A stretch of DNA of 64,000 nt from Arthrobacter sp. 35W (GTDB lineage Bacteria > Actinomycetota > Actinomycetes > Actinomycetales > Micrococcaceae): assembly GCF_000482545.1 (NCBI RefSeq), contig NZ_KI519454.1, forward strand, positions 2,578,954 through 2,642,953. The letters are read 5' to 3'. Position numbers and translations under genes: made by a program. Below, piece after piece: positions 54,984 through 62,901 of this stretch (within the stretch, counting starts at the first letter, position 1; each line of letters begins with the position of its first letter). The notes beneath the pieces were generated by a model. The model did no database searches. It was not told the DNA's origin and worked only from the letters and a program-made list of their open reading frames with translations.

Positions 54984-55685
54984 TCAGCGGCTGGGCGGAA
55001 CCACCGACAGCCGGGCCGACGCGGAGGCCGTGGCCAGATCCAGCGCGGCCTCCGTGGGGCAGGCCAGGGAAATGAACAGACCCATGTCCGCGGCGGACAC
55101 CATCCGGCCCCAGGCCGCCACCGCCGAGCCGGAGGCGGCGTCCCGGCTGCGGTAGGACAGGAAATCGATCGACGGCCCGCCCTTGCCGGGTTCCTTGTTC
55201 CACGACCAGGCGGCGGGCTTGAGCGAGGATTCCACCACCGACGGCATCAGGTACCGGAACAGCTCCGTCGTGGCCGCGCGGTCGTCCCCGGACGTGGCCA
55301 GCGGCCCCTGGTTGACGGTGGTCCAATGCACCAGCGTGCAGCCGGCGGCATTGGTGTACTTCTGCGATCCGGCGGCCGGACTGGGCGCGGCCGTCCACTC
55401 GGGTGCCGCGGCATCGGAGCCGTAGGATGCCGTGGCCAGGGAGTCGGCAAAGGCGAGGGGCTCGCCGGGCGACAACGTTGCCCCGGCGGCAAAGGTCATG
55501 TCAGCAGCGGCCACGGCGGCGGCATCGTGTCCCGCCGTGGTGGCCGGAGCGGCGAAGCTGGTGGGTGCCGCGGCAGTGGGCGGAACCTCCTGCTGGGCGG
55601 GCAGCGAAATGGTGCACCCCGCCAACGCCAGGGCAGCCACCGCAACCACGCCGCCCGCGGCCAGGCGCCGGCGCACGCCTAGCAC
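54984..55685 (-). CDS. Putative lipoprotein, unknown function
   Basis: A 233-residue protein with a basic N-terminus (VRRRLAAGG), hydrophobic core and lipobox ALAGC (Cys at about residue 24), then an Ala/Pro/Thr-rich linker. The folded part starts near 80. It has two cysteines (in AAGCTLVHW and SLACPTEA) that could form a disulfide, with conserved-looking FRYLMPSVVESSLKPAAWSW. I recognise no family. GTG 55685 overlaps the upstream lipid-kinase stop by 7 bp, so the two are co-transcribed; GTG 55676 is an alternative start. Confidence 0.72.
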   Translation of the reverse strand: MLGVRRRLAAGGVVAVAALALAGCTISLPAQQEVPPTAAAPTSFAAPATTAGHDAAAVAAADMTFAAGATLSPGEPLAFADSLATASYGSDAAAPEWTAAPSPAAGSQKYTNAAGCTLVHWTTVNQGPLATSGDDRAATTELFRYLMPSVVESSLKPAAWSWNKEPGKGGPSIDFLSYRSRDAASGSAVAAWGRMVSAADMGLFISLACPTEAALDLATASASARLSVVPPSR

Positions 55686-56650
55686 CAGACCTTCAGCGCG
55701 CCGGGCGCCGCCGTGACCGTGGCCGGCAGCGGCCCCACCCGCTCACCGTCGGCGTAGCCCACCACGGCGTCGGCGTCGATGGACACCGAACGCACCCGGC
55801 GGATCTGCACCGCCGGATGCGTGGTGTGGCGCCCGGCAAAGACGCGCGGGAAGATCGCCAGGAACGTCAGCCTGGACAGCGGCGAGACGATGAAGAGGTC
55901 AAGCATGCCGTCATCGTAGCGGGCGTCGGGAGTGATCTTCATGCCGCCGCCGATGGAGATGCCGTTGGAAATGGAGATCAGCACGGCGTCCAGTTCCTCC
56001 GGCACGCCGTCCACCACCAGGCGGTAGTGGAGGGGTTTGAGCGTGGCCAACTCCCGCAGGATGGCCAGGTTGTAGCGGGCCTTGCCCCGCGGGAAGCGCC
56101 AGCGGTTGGCGCGCTCGTTCACCAGCGCATCGAAGCCGGCGGAGAGCGCACCGGCAAACCAGATCCTGGACGGCAGCGCCGATCCCCCGGCGCCGCCGGG
56201 TCCGGCGGTTTCCGCGCCGGCACGTTCCAGCAGGCCGAGGTCGATGGTGCGCGGCCCGGCGGCCGTGGCGGCGAGGAACTGGTCCACCGCCGCGTCGATG
56301 CCCTTCAGGGAGATGCCCAGTCCGCGGGCCGTGTCATTGCCTGTGCCCGCCGGGATGATGCCCAGCGGGACATCCGACCCGGCCACGGCATTTACCCCGA
56401 GGTGGACCATGCCGTCGCCGCCCACCACCACCACCGCCTGGGCGCCCGCCGCCAGCTCAGTCTCCACGGCGGCGGCCAGCTTGGCGTAGCTGCCGCGCCG
56501 CAGCACCGCCACCTGGTGCCCGGCGGCGCGCAGCCGCGCCACCACCGTCTCACCGGCGTGGGTGGAGGCGCCAAAGGCCGCGCGGGGGTTGATGGCCACG
56601 GCAATGCGCAGCCCTGCTCCGGAAGGCCCGGTCGCCGTGGGTGTAGTCAT
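55679..56650 (-). CDS. Diacylglycerol kinase-family lipid kinase
   Basis: A 323-residue DAGK/YegS/sphingosine kinase-type enzyme. VVVVGGDGMVHLGVNA (near 93) is the nucleotide-binding GGDG motif and PLGIIPAGTGNDTARGLG (near 119) the glycine-rich loop. The C-terminal beta-sandwich has DARYDDGMLDLFIVSPLS. Family members phosphorylate diacylglycerol or other lipid alcohols at the membrane; in actinobacteria some work in phospholipid recycling or mannolipid synthesis. It is divergent from the J-domain gene and overlaps the lipoprotein gene downstream. Confidence 0.92.
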   Translation of the reverse strand: MTTPTATGPSGAGLRIAVAINPRAAFGASTHAGETVVARLRAAGHQVAVLRRGSYAKLAAAVETELAAGAQAVVVVGGDGMVHLGVNAVAGSDVPLGIIPAGTGNDTARGLGISLKGIDAAVDQFLAATAAGPRTIDLGLLERAGAETAGPGGAGGSALPSRIWFAGALSAGFDALVNERANRWRFPRGKARYNLAILRELATLKPLHYRLVVDGVPEELDAVLISISNGISIGGGMKITPDARYDDGMLDLFIVSPLSRLTFLAIFPRVFAGRHTTHPAVQIRRVRSVSIDADAVVGYADGERVGPLPATVTAAPGALKVWC

Positions 56651-56724
56651 CGGTACGCAATTATGTCAGGGGCTGCGCCGTTAGGATGGACCATGCCCCG
56701 CAGAAGACAATGGAAGGTGCGTCC

Positions 56725-57693
56725 GTGAACGGTTCCCTGCCGACGCACTACCAGGTGCTGGGCATCGAGGCCGGTGCCACGGCGCAGGAAATCAAGGCGG
56801 CCTACCGCAAGGCCGCGCGCAAATCCCACCCGGACCACGGCGGCGATCCCGCCCACTTCCGCCAGGTCAACGAGGCCTACGAGACCCTTATCGATCCCCT
56901 CCGCCGGGCCGCCTACGACAGGTCCTACGGCACCAACCGGCGTGGCTCCGCCGGCGCGTCGGCCCGCCAGGGTGGCTGGAGCCGGCCCGGGTCCGCAACG
57001 CCGGGCCCCTCGGCCACCTTCCGCACCGACGCCCGGCCGCGCGAGGCCAAGGTCTCGGCGTCGGACCCTGCCGTCTACGTCCCCGCCTATGAGAGCCTGC
57101 CCGACGGCGCGGTGCCGCTGATCGCCCCGGCGCGTGCGGCCCAGCCCGTGCACGGTGCGCCGCGCAAGCGCGGGCTCTTCGGCGCCCAGGCGCGGCTGGC
57201 CCGCGAGGCGAGGACCATCCAGCTGCTGATGCAGCAGGTGCTGGCCCAGATCCCCTCCGCCCGGCTGGTGAACGGGCTGGTCTCCCCCGCGGACAACGGC
57301 TACATCGACCACGCGCTGCTGGTGGGCTACCGGCTGGTGCTGGTGGGTTCCATGATGCTGCCCGAGGGCGCCTACCGCTGGAATGGCAGCACACTGGTCC
57401 ACGGCAGCAAGGTGATTGAGCCGCCGCGGATGCTGCCGGCCGTGCGGAAGATGCAGGAGCTCTTCCCCGAATGCAATGTGACGGGCTGGATCGCCGTCCA
57501 CAGCCCGGACGCCAACCTGTACCAGCCCGTCATCGACTACGCCCGGGGCAGCGAGCCCGATGGCTCCGATCTGGTCCATGTGGCCAACGGAGCCCGGCTG
57601 GTGCGGGAGGTGCGGCACTTCCTGGCCGCCGGGCCGGCGCCCAATGTGGTGGACCTCGAAGTGCTCTCCAGGCTGCTGGGCGGCATGCACTAG
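56725..57693 (+). CDS. J-domain protein with NERD-like C-terminal region
   Basis: A 322-residue protein. The N-terminal J domain (about 5-70) has the HPD tripeptide at 35-37 and so should stimulate an Hsp70 ATPase. There is no Gly/Phe or zinc region as in DnaJ. A Ser/Gly/Arg linker (70-115) leads to a C-terminal domain (about 160-315) with GYIDHALLVGYRLVLVGS, then a Trp/Gly strand and WIAVHSPD. This is similar in pattern to the nuclease-related (NERD) fold, but the catalytic Lys of DxK is not obvious. GTG 56725 is chosen with GAAGG upstream; ATG 56710 is possible. Confidence 0.8.
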   Translation: MNGSLPTHYQVLGIEAGATAQEIKAAYRKAARKSHPDHGGDPAHFRQVNEAYETLIDPLRRAAYDRSYGTNRRGSAGASARQGGWSRPGSATPGPSATFRTDARPREAKVSASDPAVYVPAYESLPDGAVPLIAPARAAQPVHGAPRKRGLFGAQARLAREARTIQLLMQQVLAQIPSARLVNGLVSPADNGYIDHALLVGYRLVLVGSMMLPEGAYRWNGSTLVHGSKVIEPPRMLPAVRKMQELFPECNVTGWIAVHSPDANLYQPVIDYARGSEPDGSDLVHVANGARLVREVRHFLAAGPAPNVVDLEVLSRLLGGMH

Positions 57694-57772
57694 CCCTGCG
57701 GCCGTGCGCCTGAGGGTGCCCACCGTTCGGACCGGTCCGCTGCCTGCGGCGGCGCGTGCCTAAGATGGTCAG

Positions 57773-58240
57773 GTGTTCCGCATACTTTTCTACACCCCCG
57801 AGATCCCCGGCAATACCGGCAACGCCATCCGCCTGGCGGCGATCACCGGTGCCGAGCTGCACCTGGTGGAGCCGCTGGGCTTCCAGCTGGAGGATTCCAA
57901 GCTGCGCCGCGCCGGTCTGGACTACCACGACCTCGCCGTGCTGCATGTGCACCCGACGCTCGAGGCGGCCTGGGAGGCGCTGGCCCCGGAGAATGTCTAC
58001 GCCTTCACCTCCGACGGCGAGGCCTCCTACACGGACATCGCCTACCAGCCCGGGGATGTCCTGCTGTTCGGCCCCGAATCCGTGGGGCTCCCGGAGTCCG
58101 TCAAGAACGATCCCCATGTGAGCTCCCGCGTCCGGCTGCCGATGCTGCCCTCGCTGCGCTCGCTCAACCTGGCCAACGCGGCGTCGATCGCCGTCTACGA
58201 GGCCTGGCGCCAGCACGGCTTCGCCGGCGCCCAGCTCTAG
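57773..58240 (+). CDS. trmL: tRNA (cytidine(34)-2'-O)-methyltransferase TrmL
   Basis: A 155-residue minimal SPOUT methyltransferase that 2'-O-methylates the wobble base of certain tRNA-Leu species. It begins FRILFYTPEIPGNTGNAIR with the conserved N and R residues. The knotted SAM site has LLFGPESVGLP (near 100-110) and SLNLANAASIAVYEA (near 130-144). Length and motifs match TrmL exactly. The ribosome site before GTG 57773 is weak. It is 80 bp after the J-domain gene and 46 bp before the methyltransferase. Confidence 0.94.
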   Translation: MFRILFYTPEIPGNTGNAIRLAAITGAELHLVEPLGFQLEDSKLRRAGLDYHDLAVLHVHPTLEAAWEALAPENVYAFTSDGEASYTDIAYQPGDVLLFGPESVGLPESVKNDPHVSSRVRLPMLPSLRSLNLANAASIAVYEAWRQHGFAGAQL

Positions 58241-58285
58241 CCCACCGCTCGTTCCACCGTCCGCACCACCCCTGGAGGCAACTCA

Positions 58286-59086
58286 ATGTCCGCACGCGAT
58301 CCCGGCCTGGCCTTCACCGACGGTGCTCTGCAGTTTGAAACGTGGTCCGAGGCGCTCTGGGACCCCATGGGCGCCGCCGTCGTCGAGGCCGCAGCCCTGC
58401 AGCCCGGCGAGAAGGTGCTCGACGCCTGCTGCGGCACGGGAGCTGCCACACTCCCGGCCGCCACCGCCGTCGGCCCCACCGGCACCGTGGACGGGGTGGA
58501 CCTCTCCACCGGCCTGCTGCGGCTTGCCGCGGCCAAACTGGCCGAGCACGGAATCCTGAACACCACCCTCACAGAGGCGGATGTGACCCGCTGGCGCGGC
58601 CACCGCACCTTTGACGCGGTGCTGTGCTCCTACTCGATGTTCTTCCTCTCCCCCATGGAGGCCGGCGTGGAGCATCTGGTGAGCATGCTGCGCCCCGGCG
58701 GCCGGCTGGTCGCCAGCACCTGGGTCCAGGGCGCACTGGAACCCTTCGCCGGGCGCATCCTGGAGGCCGCCATCACCGAGCGCCCCCGGCTGGCCGGCGT
58801 CGTCCCGGAGCCCAACCAGAATATGGACAAGATCTCCTCCGCCACGGCAATGAAGGAGTGGCTGGAAGCCCGCGGGCTCGTCGACGTCGAGGTGGCCCCG
58901 CGCCCGCAGACGCTCACGGTGGATGATGAGATGGCCTGGTCGCTGGTGATGGGCAGCGGCTGGCGCACCCTGCTGCCGCGCGACCCGGAGGCCATCGCCC
59001 GGGTGCGGAAGCATTTTGTCCGCTCCGTGGGCCCGCAGGTCCAGATGAACTCGGACGCCCTGATCGGCACCGGCCGCCGCCCCTAG
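58286..59086 (+). CDS. Class I SAM-dependent methyltransferase (UbiE-like)
   Basis: A 266-residue Rossmann-fold methyltransferase. Motif I is KVLDACCGTGAATLPAA (near 47), motif II VDGVDLSTGLL, and FDAVLCSYSMFFLSPME the post-motif acceptor region. The last third is variable and gives no substrate. The length and pattern are like small-molecule methyltransferases of the UbiE/COQ5 type. TGGAGG lies eight bases before ATG 58286. It follows trmL and precedes the divergent-style promoter of the MerR gene in the same direction. The substrate is unknown. Confidence 0.85.
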   Translation: MSARDPGLAFTDGALQFETWSEALWDPMGAAVVEAAALQPGEKVLDACCGTGAATLPAATAVGPTGTVDGVDLSTGLLRLAAAKLAEHGILNTTLTEADVTRWRGHRTFDAVLCSYSMFFLSPMEAGVEHLVSMLRPGGRLVASTWVQGALEPFAGRILEAAITERPRLAGVVPEPNQNMDKISSATAMKEWLEARGLVDVEVAPRPQTLTVDDEMAWSLVMGSGWRTLLPRDPEAIARVRKHFVRSVGPQVQMNSDALIGTGRRP

Positions 59087-59107
59087 GAATCTTTTCAGCG
59101 GCAGCAC

Positions 59108-59138
59108 TTGACCTTGACGCAGCGTCAACTTCTACGGT
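59108..59138 (+). promoter_or_regulatory. MerR-type promoter with 19-bp spacer and central dyad
   Basis: TTGACC (59108-59113) and TACGGT (59133-59138) are 19 bp apart. The spacer carries the perfect dyad TTGACGC-A-GCGTCAA (59114-59128). The long spacer with a centred palindrome is the hallmark of promoters that a MerR protein untwists on ligand binding, here most likely the regulator encoded 54 bp downstream. Confidence 0.85.
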
Positions 59139-59144
59139 GGGAAA

Positions 59145-59166
59145 CAGGTCCGGAACACCGGACCTG
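59145..59166 (+). promoter_or_regulatory. Hairpin in the leader of the MerR/TipA-like gene
   Basis: CAGGTCCGG, loop AACA and CCGGACCTG form a perfect 9-bp stem just downstream of the promoter and 25 bases before the start codon. It should lie at the 5' end of the mRNA and may stabilise it, or affect translation. Confidence 0.6.
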
Positions 59167-59191
59167 ACACAGTTGATGGAAGGGGCTTCCC

Positions 59192-59947
59192 ATGGCCGGG
59201 ACGGCGGAGCGGTGGAGCATTGCCGACGTCGCCCACATGGCCAAGGTGACCTCGCGGACGCTGCGCCACTATGACCAGATCGGCCTGCTGCCCCCGGCCG
59301 GGACGGCGGCCAATGGCTACCGCTTCTACGGGCGCGCCGAGCTGGAACGGCTGCAGCGGATCCTGCTGCTGCGCGAACTGGGCCTGCCGCTGGGACGGAT
59401 CGGCGAGGTCCTGGCCGGCCAGCGCGATGCCGTGGCCGCTCTGGCCGTCCACCGCGAGTGGCTGCTGGCCGAGAGCGGGCGCATGTCCGCCATGGCCGCG
59501 ACGGTGGAAGCAACCATCAACGCCCTGATCCAAGGAGAAACGATGAGTGCCAACGAGCTGTTCACGGGCTTCGACGAGAACCCGTACGAGGAAGAGGCCA
59601 TCTCGCGCTGGGGCAAGGAGGCGGTGTCGCGCAGCAATGCCAAGTACAACGCCCTCACTCCCGGGCAGAAGCAGGCCATGAAGGATGAATCGGCGGCGGT
59701 CAATGCCGAGCTGGCCCGGTGCCACCAAGCGGGGCTGCCAGCCGGCGACGGCGCCGTCCAGGCCGCCGTCGGGCGCCACTACCGGTGGATCTGCTTCCAC
59801 TGGACGCCAACGGCCGCGGCCTATGTGGGCTTGGGCGAGATGTACCGCGATGATCCCCGCTTCGCGGCCAACTATGAGGACGCCGGGGTGCCGGTGGGCT
59901 ACATGCTCGACGCGATGAAGGTCTACGCCGCGGAAAACCTCACGTAG
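59192..59947 (+). CDS. MerR-family regulator with TipAS-like ligand domain
   Basis: A 251-residue protein. The N-terminal MerR winged helix (8-76) has WSIADVAHMAKVTSRTLRHY and GYRFYGRAEL. A coiled-coil helix (about 80-115) leads to a TipAS domain (about 120-250) with FDENPYEEEAISRWG and HYRWICFHWTPTAAAYVGLG. TipAL of Streptomyces binds thiopeptides through this domain and activates its own promoter. The upstream 19-bp-spacer promoter supports autoregulation. GGAAGGGG precedes ATG 59192. The inducer is unknown; a cysteine in the domain (RWICFHW) is not the TipAS thiopeptide-binding Cys with certainty. Confidence 0.92.
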   Translation: MAGTAERWSIADVAHMAKVTSRTLRHYDQIGLLPPAGTAANGYRFYGRAELERLQRILLLRELGLPLGRIGEVLAGQRDAVAALAVHREWLLAESGRMSAMAATVEATINALIQGETMSANELFTGFDENPYEEEAISRWGKEAVSRSNAKYNALTPGQKQAMKDESAAVNAELARCHQAGLPAGDGAVQAAVGRHYRWICFHWTPTAAAYVGLGEMYRDDPRFAANYEDAGVPVGYMLDAMKVYAAENLT

Positions 59948-59987
59948 GCGGACACTGGCTGGCAGGCCCTCAGAGCCACAACTCCAA

Positions 59988-60053
59988 CGGGGACACGGTT
60001 TCCCGCCCAGGACGCGTCCACGATTGCGTCATGAACGGGGAACCGTGTCCCCG
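59988..60053. repeat. Large imperfect palindrome between convergent genes (family 2)
   Basis: CGGGGACACGGTTTCCCG (59988-60005) pairs with CGGGGAACCGTGTCCCCG (60036-60053) with one G-U step. The 30-base loop contains GGACGCGTCCACGA. It lies between the MerR gene and etfA and can end both transcripts. The loop sequence recurs in the gap at 46889-46930, so this is a dispersed element rather than a plain terminator. Confidence 0.8.
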
Positions 60054-60063
60054 GACGGTGCGG

Positions 60064-61047
60064 CTAGCCGCGGCGGCGCTTGATCTCGGCCGTGGCCTGG
60101 GGCAGCACGTCGAAGAGGTCGCCCACGATGCCGAAGTCGGCGATCTCGAACACCGGGGACTCGGCATCCTTGTTCACGGCGACAATCACCTTGGACGTCT
60201 GCATGCCGGCCTTCTGCTGGATGGCTCCCGAGATGCCGACGGAGATGTACAGCTGCGGGGCGACAGTCTTGCCGGTCTGCCCCACCTGCGCCGAATGCTC
60301 GATCCAGCCGGCATCCGTGGCGGCGCGGGAGGCGCCGATGGCGGCCCCCAGCACGTCCGCCAGCTCCTCCACAGGGCCGAAGTTGCCGTCAACGCCGCGG
60401 CCGCCGGCCACCACGATGCGGGCGTCGGAGAGGTCCGGGCGTCCGCTGGCGGGCTTGGGCGTGCGCTCGATGATCTTGGCCCCCAGGCTCGCCGGGGCGA
60501 ACTCGGCGGTGAACTGCTCGACGGCGGCTGTGGCCGGAACGGCGGCAGGCTCGGCGTCCACGCTGTTGGACTTCACCGAAATGACGGACACGGCCGAGGT
60601 GGCGGAGGCCTCCACGGTGTAGGAGCCGGCCAGCACGGACTTCTGCACGGTGATCGCCCCATCGGCCACGGTGAGGCCAACGGCGTCGGAGATGACACCG
60701 GCATTCAGGGCAATCCCCACGCGGGCGGCGATTTCCTTGCCCTCAAAGTTGTTGCCCACCAGCACGGCCGCGGCGCCTGCGGCGGTGGCAACCTGCGCCA
60801 CGAAATCCGCCTTGGGGGCCACGAGGTACCCGGTCAGCTCGTCCTGGCTGGAGGCGAAGACGCGGGACACGCCGGCCCCGCCCAGGGCGGCTGCCAGCTC
60901 ATCGCTGGCCTCGCCGGCAACGGCTGCCACGGGCTCGCCTGCAAGCCGGGCCAGGGTCAACAGCTCCTGGCTGCTCTTGGACAGCACCGGATGGCCGGGG
61001 CTGGTGGAGACCTCGGTCTGGTCGATGAAAACTACTACTGCACTCAT
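60064..61047 (-). CDS. etfA: Electron transfer flavoprotein alpha subunit
   Basis: A 327-residue alpha subunit. With the beta subunit it carries electrons from acyl-CoA and other dehydrogenases to the respiratory chain. The C-terminal FAD domain has GGRGVDGNFGPVEELAD (near 215), GASRAATDAGWI, VGQTGKTVAPQLYI and SGAIQQKAGM. It starts 17 bases after the etfB stop, with AAGG upstream. In mycobacteria this is FixB (Rv3028c). No dehydrogenase gene is next to it. Confidence 0.96.
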   Translation of the reverse strand: MSAVVVFIDQTEVSTSPGHPVLSKSSQELLTLARLAGEPVAAVAGEASDELAAALGGAGVSRVFASSQDELTGYLVAPKADFVAQVATAAGAAAVLVGNNFEGKEIAARVGIALNAGVISDAVGLTVADGAITVQKSVLAGSYTVEASATSAVSVISVKSNSVDAEPAAVPATAAVEQFTAEFAPASLGAKIIERTPKPASGRPDLSDARIVVAGGRGVDGNFGPVEELADVLGAAIGASRAATDAGWIEHSAQVGQTGKTVAPQLYISVGISGAIQQKAGMQTSKVIVAVNKDAESPVFEIADFGIVGDLFDVLPQATAEIKRRRG

Positions 61048-61064
61048 ACTCAGGCCTTCTTCGC

Positions 61065-61883
61065 TTAGAGGAGCTTCTGGGCGGCGAGGAAATCCACCAG
61101 CTGGATTCCGGCGTCGCCGCTGTCCGTGATGATGGTTCCGGCCGGGCGGTGTTCACGGGCCTCGGCGGCCTTGACCACCGTCAGCGAGCCCTCGTGGCCC
61201 ACACTGGCGGGCTCGACGCCGATCTCGGCCAGGGTCAGCGCCGTGACTGTCTTCTTCTTCGCGGCCATGATGCCCTTGAAATTGGGGTAGCGCGGCGAGT
61301 TGGCCTGGTCCGTCACGGAGACGACGGCCGGCAGCGTGGCCTGGATGGTCTCGGCGTAGATGTCGCCGTCGCGCCGGGCGGTGGCCACATGTGCCTCGCC
61401 GCTGGAATCCACCTCCAGCGAGGAGGCGAAGGTGATCTGCGGCAGGCCCAGGCGGGCGGCCAGCTGGGCGGGCACCAGGGAGGTTTCGCCGTCGGTGGAG
61501 GCCATGCCTGTCAGCACCAGATCGACGCCACCCAGGTGGCGGACGACGGCGGCGAGGGCCAGGGAGGTGGCGGCGGCGTCGGAGCCGGCGAGCGCCTCAT
61601 CGCTGAGGTGCACGCCCTCGGTGGCGCCGATCTGCAGAGCCTTCTTCACGGCGGCGACGGCGGAGGCCGGTCCCATGGTGATGGCCGTGACCTTGTTGCC
61701 GGCCGCTTCCCCGCCGCGGGCCTCGGACAGTGCCAGGGCAGCCTCGATGGCGTACTCATCCAGTTCGGAGAGGATGGATTCCGCCCGCTCCAAGGTATTG
61801 CCGGCTCCCGTGAGGTGCCGGTCGAACTGCGCGTCCGGTACATATTTGACCAGTACCGCGATGTTCAGTGCCGTGTTTTCCAC
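61065..61883 (-). CDS. etfB: Electron transfer flavoprotein beta subunit
   Basis: A 272-residue beta subunit with the family signature starting IAVLVKYVPDA, NTLERAESILSELDEYAIEAAL, the AMP site TGMASTDGETSLVPAQLAARLG (near 124) and SPRYPNFKGIMAAKKK near the C-terminus. It holds AMP structurally and docks dehydrogenases. GTG 61883 is the start. It is the first gene of etfBA and is divergent from an ABC-transporter operon across 193 bp. Confidence 0.96.
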   Translation of the reverse strand: MENTALNIAVLVKYVPDAQFDRHLTGAGNTLERAESILSELDEYAIEAALALSEARGGEAAGNKVTAITMGPASAVAAVKKALQIGATEGVHLSDEALAGSDAAATSLALAAVVRHLGGVDLVLTGMASTDGETSLVPAQLAARLGLPQITFASSLEVDSSGEAHVATARRDGDIYAETIQATLPAVVSVTDQANSPRYPNFKGIMAAKKKTVTALTLAEIGVEPASVGHEGSLTVVKAAEAREHRPAGTIITDSGDAGIQLVDFLAAQKLL

Positions 61884-62076
61884 TGTTGCCCTTCGTCCTG
61901 CGTGGTTCTTGAGCGCATACCCCTCGAGCTTAGTAGCTTGGGGCCGTGGGCACCCAGCCCGTTTGTCGCCGCGTTACAGGCCCTGGCTGGATCTCCACCT
62001 GCGGGATGAGCCGACCCGGGCAATCTCCTGCCCCGGCCCGATGCCTGGGTGCCGGGCCGCCGGGCAGGCTGGAACC

Positions 62077-62901
62077 ATGACAATCCCGATTCTGCGCGCC
62101 CGCAACCTGTCCAAGAGCTACGGCCCCAGCACCGCCCTGGCCGGGGTGGACCTGGACATTGCCCCCGGCGACTCGGTGGCCATCATGGGGGCCTCGGGTT
62201 CGGGCAAGACCACCCTGCTGCACATTCTGGCCGGGATCATCCGGCCCGACGCCGGCACCGTCACCTATGCGGGGCCCTCGGGTCCGGTGGAGGTGGGCTC
62301 GCTGGGCGAGGGTGCGCGGTCCCGGCTGCGGCGCGGGGAATTTGGCTTTGTCTTCCAGGCCGGACTGCTGGTTCCCGAGCTCACCGCCGTGGAGAATGTG
62401 GCGCTGGCGCTGATGATCAAAGGCACCCCGCGCAAGGCGGCGGAGCCGGTGGCGGCCCAGTGGCTGGCCGCTCTGGGGCTGGCGGGGATGGAGCACCGCC
62501 GCATTGGCGAGCTCTCCGGCGGGCAGGCCCAGCGGGTGGCGATCGCCCGGGCACAGGTGGGCGGGGCCAGCGTGGTGTTTGCCGATGAGCCCACCGGAGC
62601 CCTGGATTCGCAGACATCCGCCGAGGTCATGACGGCATTGCTGGGCGCAACCAGTGGCCGGGGCCGCACCCTGGTGCTGGTCACCCACGATGAGAGTGTG
62701 GCAGCCCGCTGCGGGCGCACCATCCACCTGCACGACGGCGCCCTGCTGAACGCGGGCTCGTGGGAGCCCCGCACCCTGACCACGTCGGTTCCGGCCGTGC
62801 CGGCCGCCCCTCCTCCGGCGGCGGCACAGCAGCCGGAGCAGCGTTTTGTCCAGCGGGCAGTGCTGCAGCCGGCGTGGGATCCGATGGGCGGCGCGCGATG
62901 A
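62077..62901 (+). CDS. ABC transporter ATP-binding protein (MacB/LolD type)
   Basis: A 274-residue ATPase. Walker A GASGSGKTTL lies near 37-46, Q-loop FVFQAGLLVPELTAVENV, signature LSGGQAQRVAIARAQ, Walker B VVFADEPTGALDS and the switch His in LVTHDE. The spacing and PTGALDS are those of ATPases that pair with FtsX-like permeases. The last 45 residues are Ala/Pro/Gln-rich. The ribosome site is weak (GGCTGGAACC). It overlaps the permease gene by 4 bp. Typical roles are antibiotic or peptide efflux or envelope stress; the substrate is unknown. Confidence 0.93.
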   Translation: MTIPILRARNLSKSYGPSTALAGVDLDIAPGDSVAIMGASGSGKTTLLHILAGIIRPDAGTVTYAGPSGPVEVGSLGEGARSRLRRGEFGFVFQAGLLVPELTAVENVALALMIKGTPRKAAEPVAAQWLAALGLAGMEHRRIGELSGGQAQRVAIARAQVGGASVVFADEPTGALDSQTSAEVMTALLGATSGRGRTLVLVTHDESVAARCGRTIHLHDGALLNAGSWEPRTLTTSVPAVPAAPPPAAAQQPEQRFVQRAVLQPAWDPMGGAR

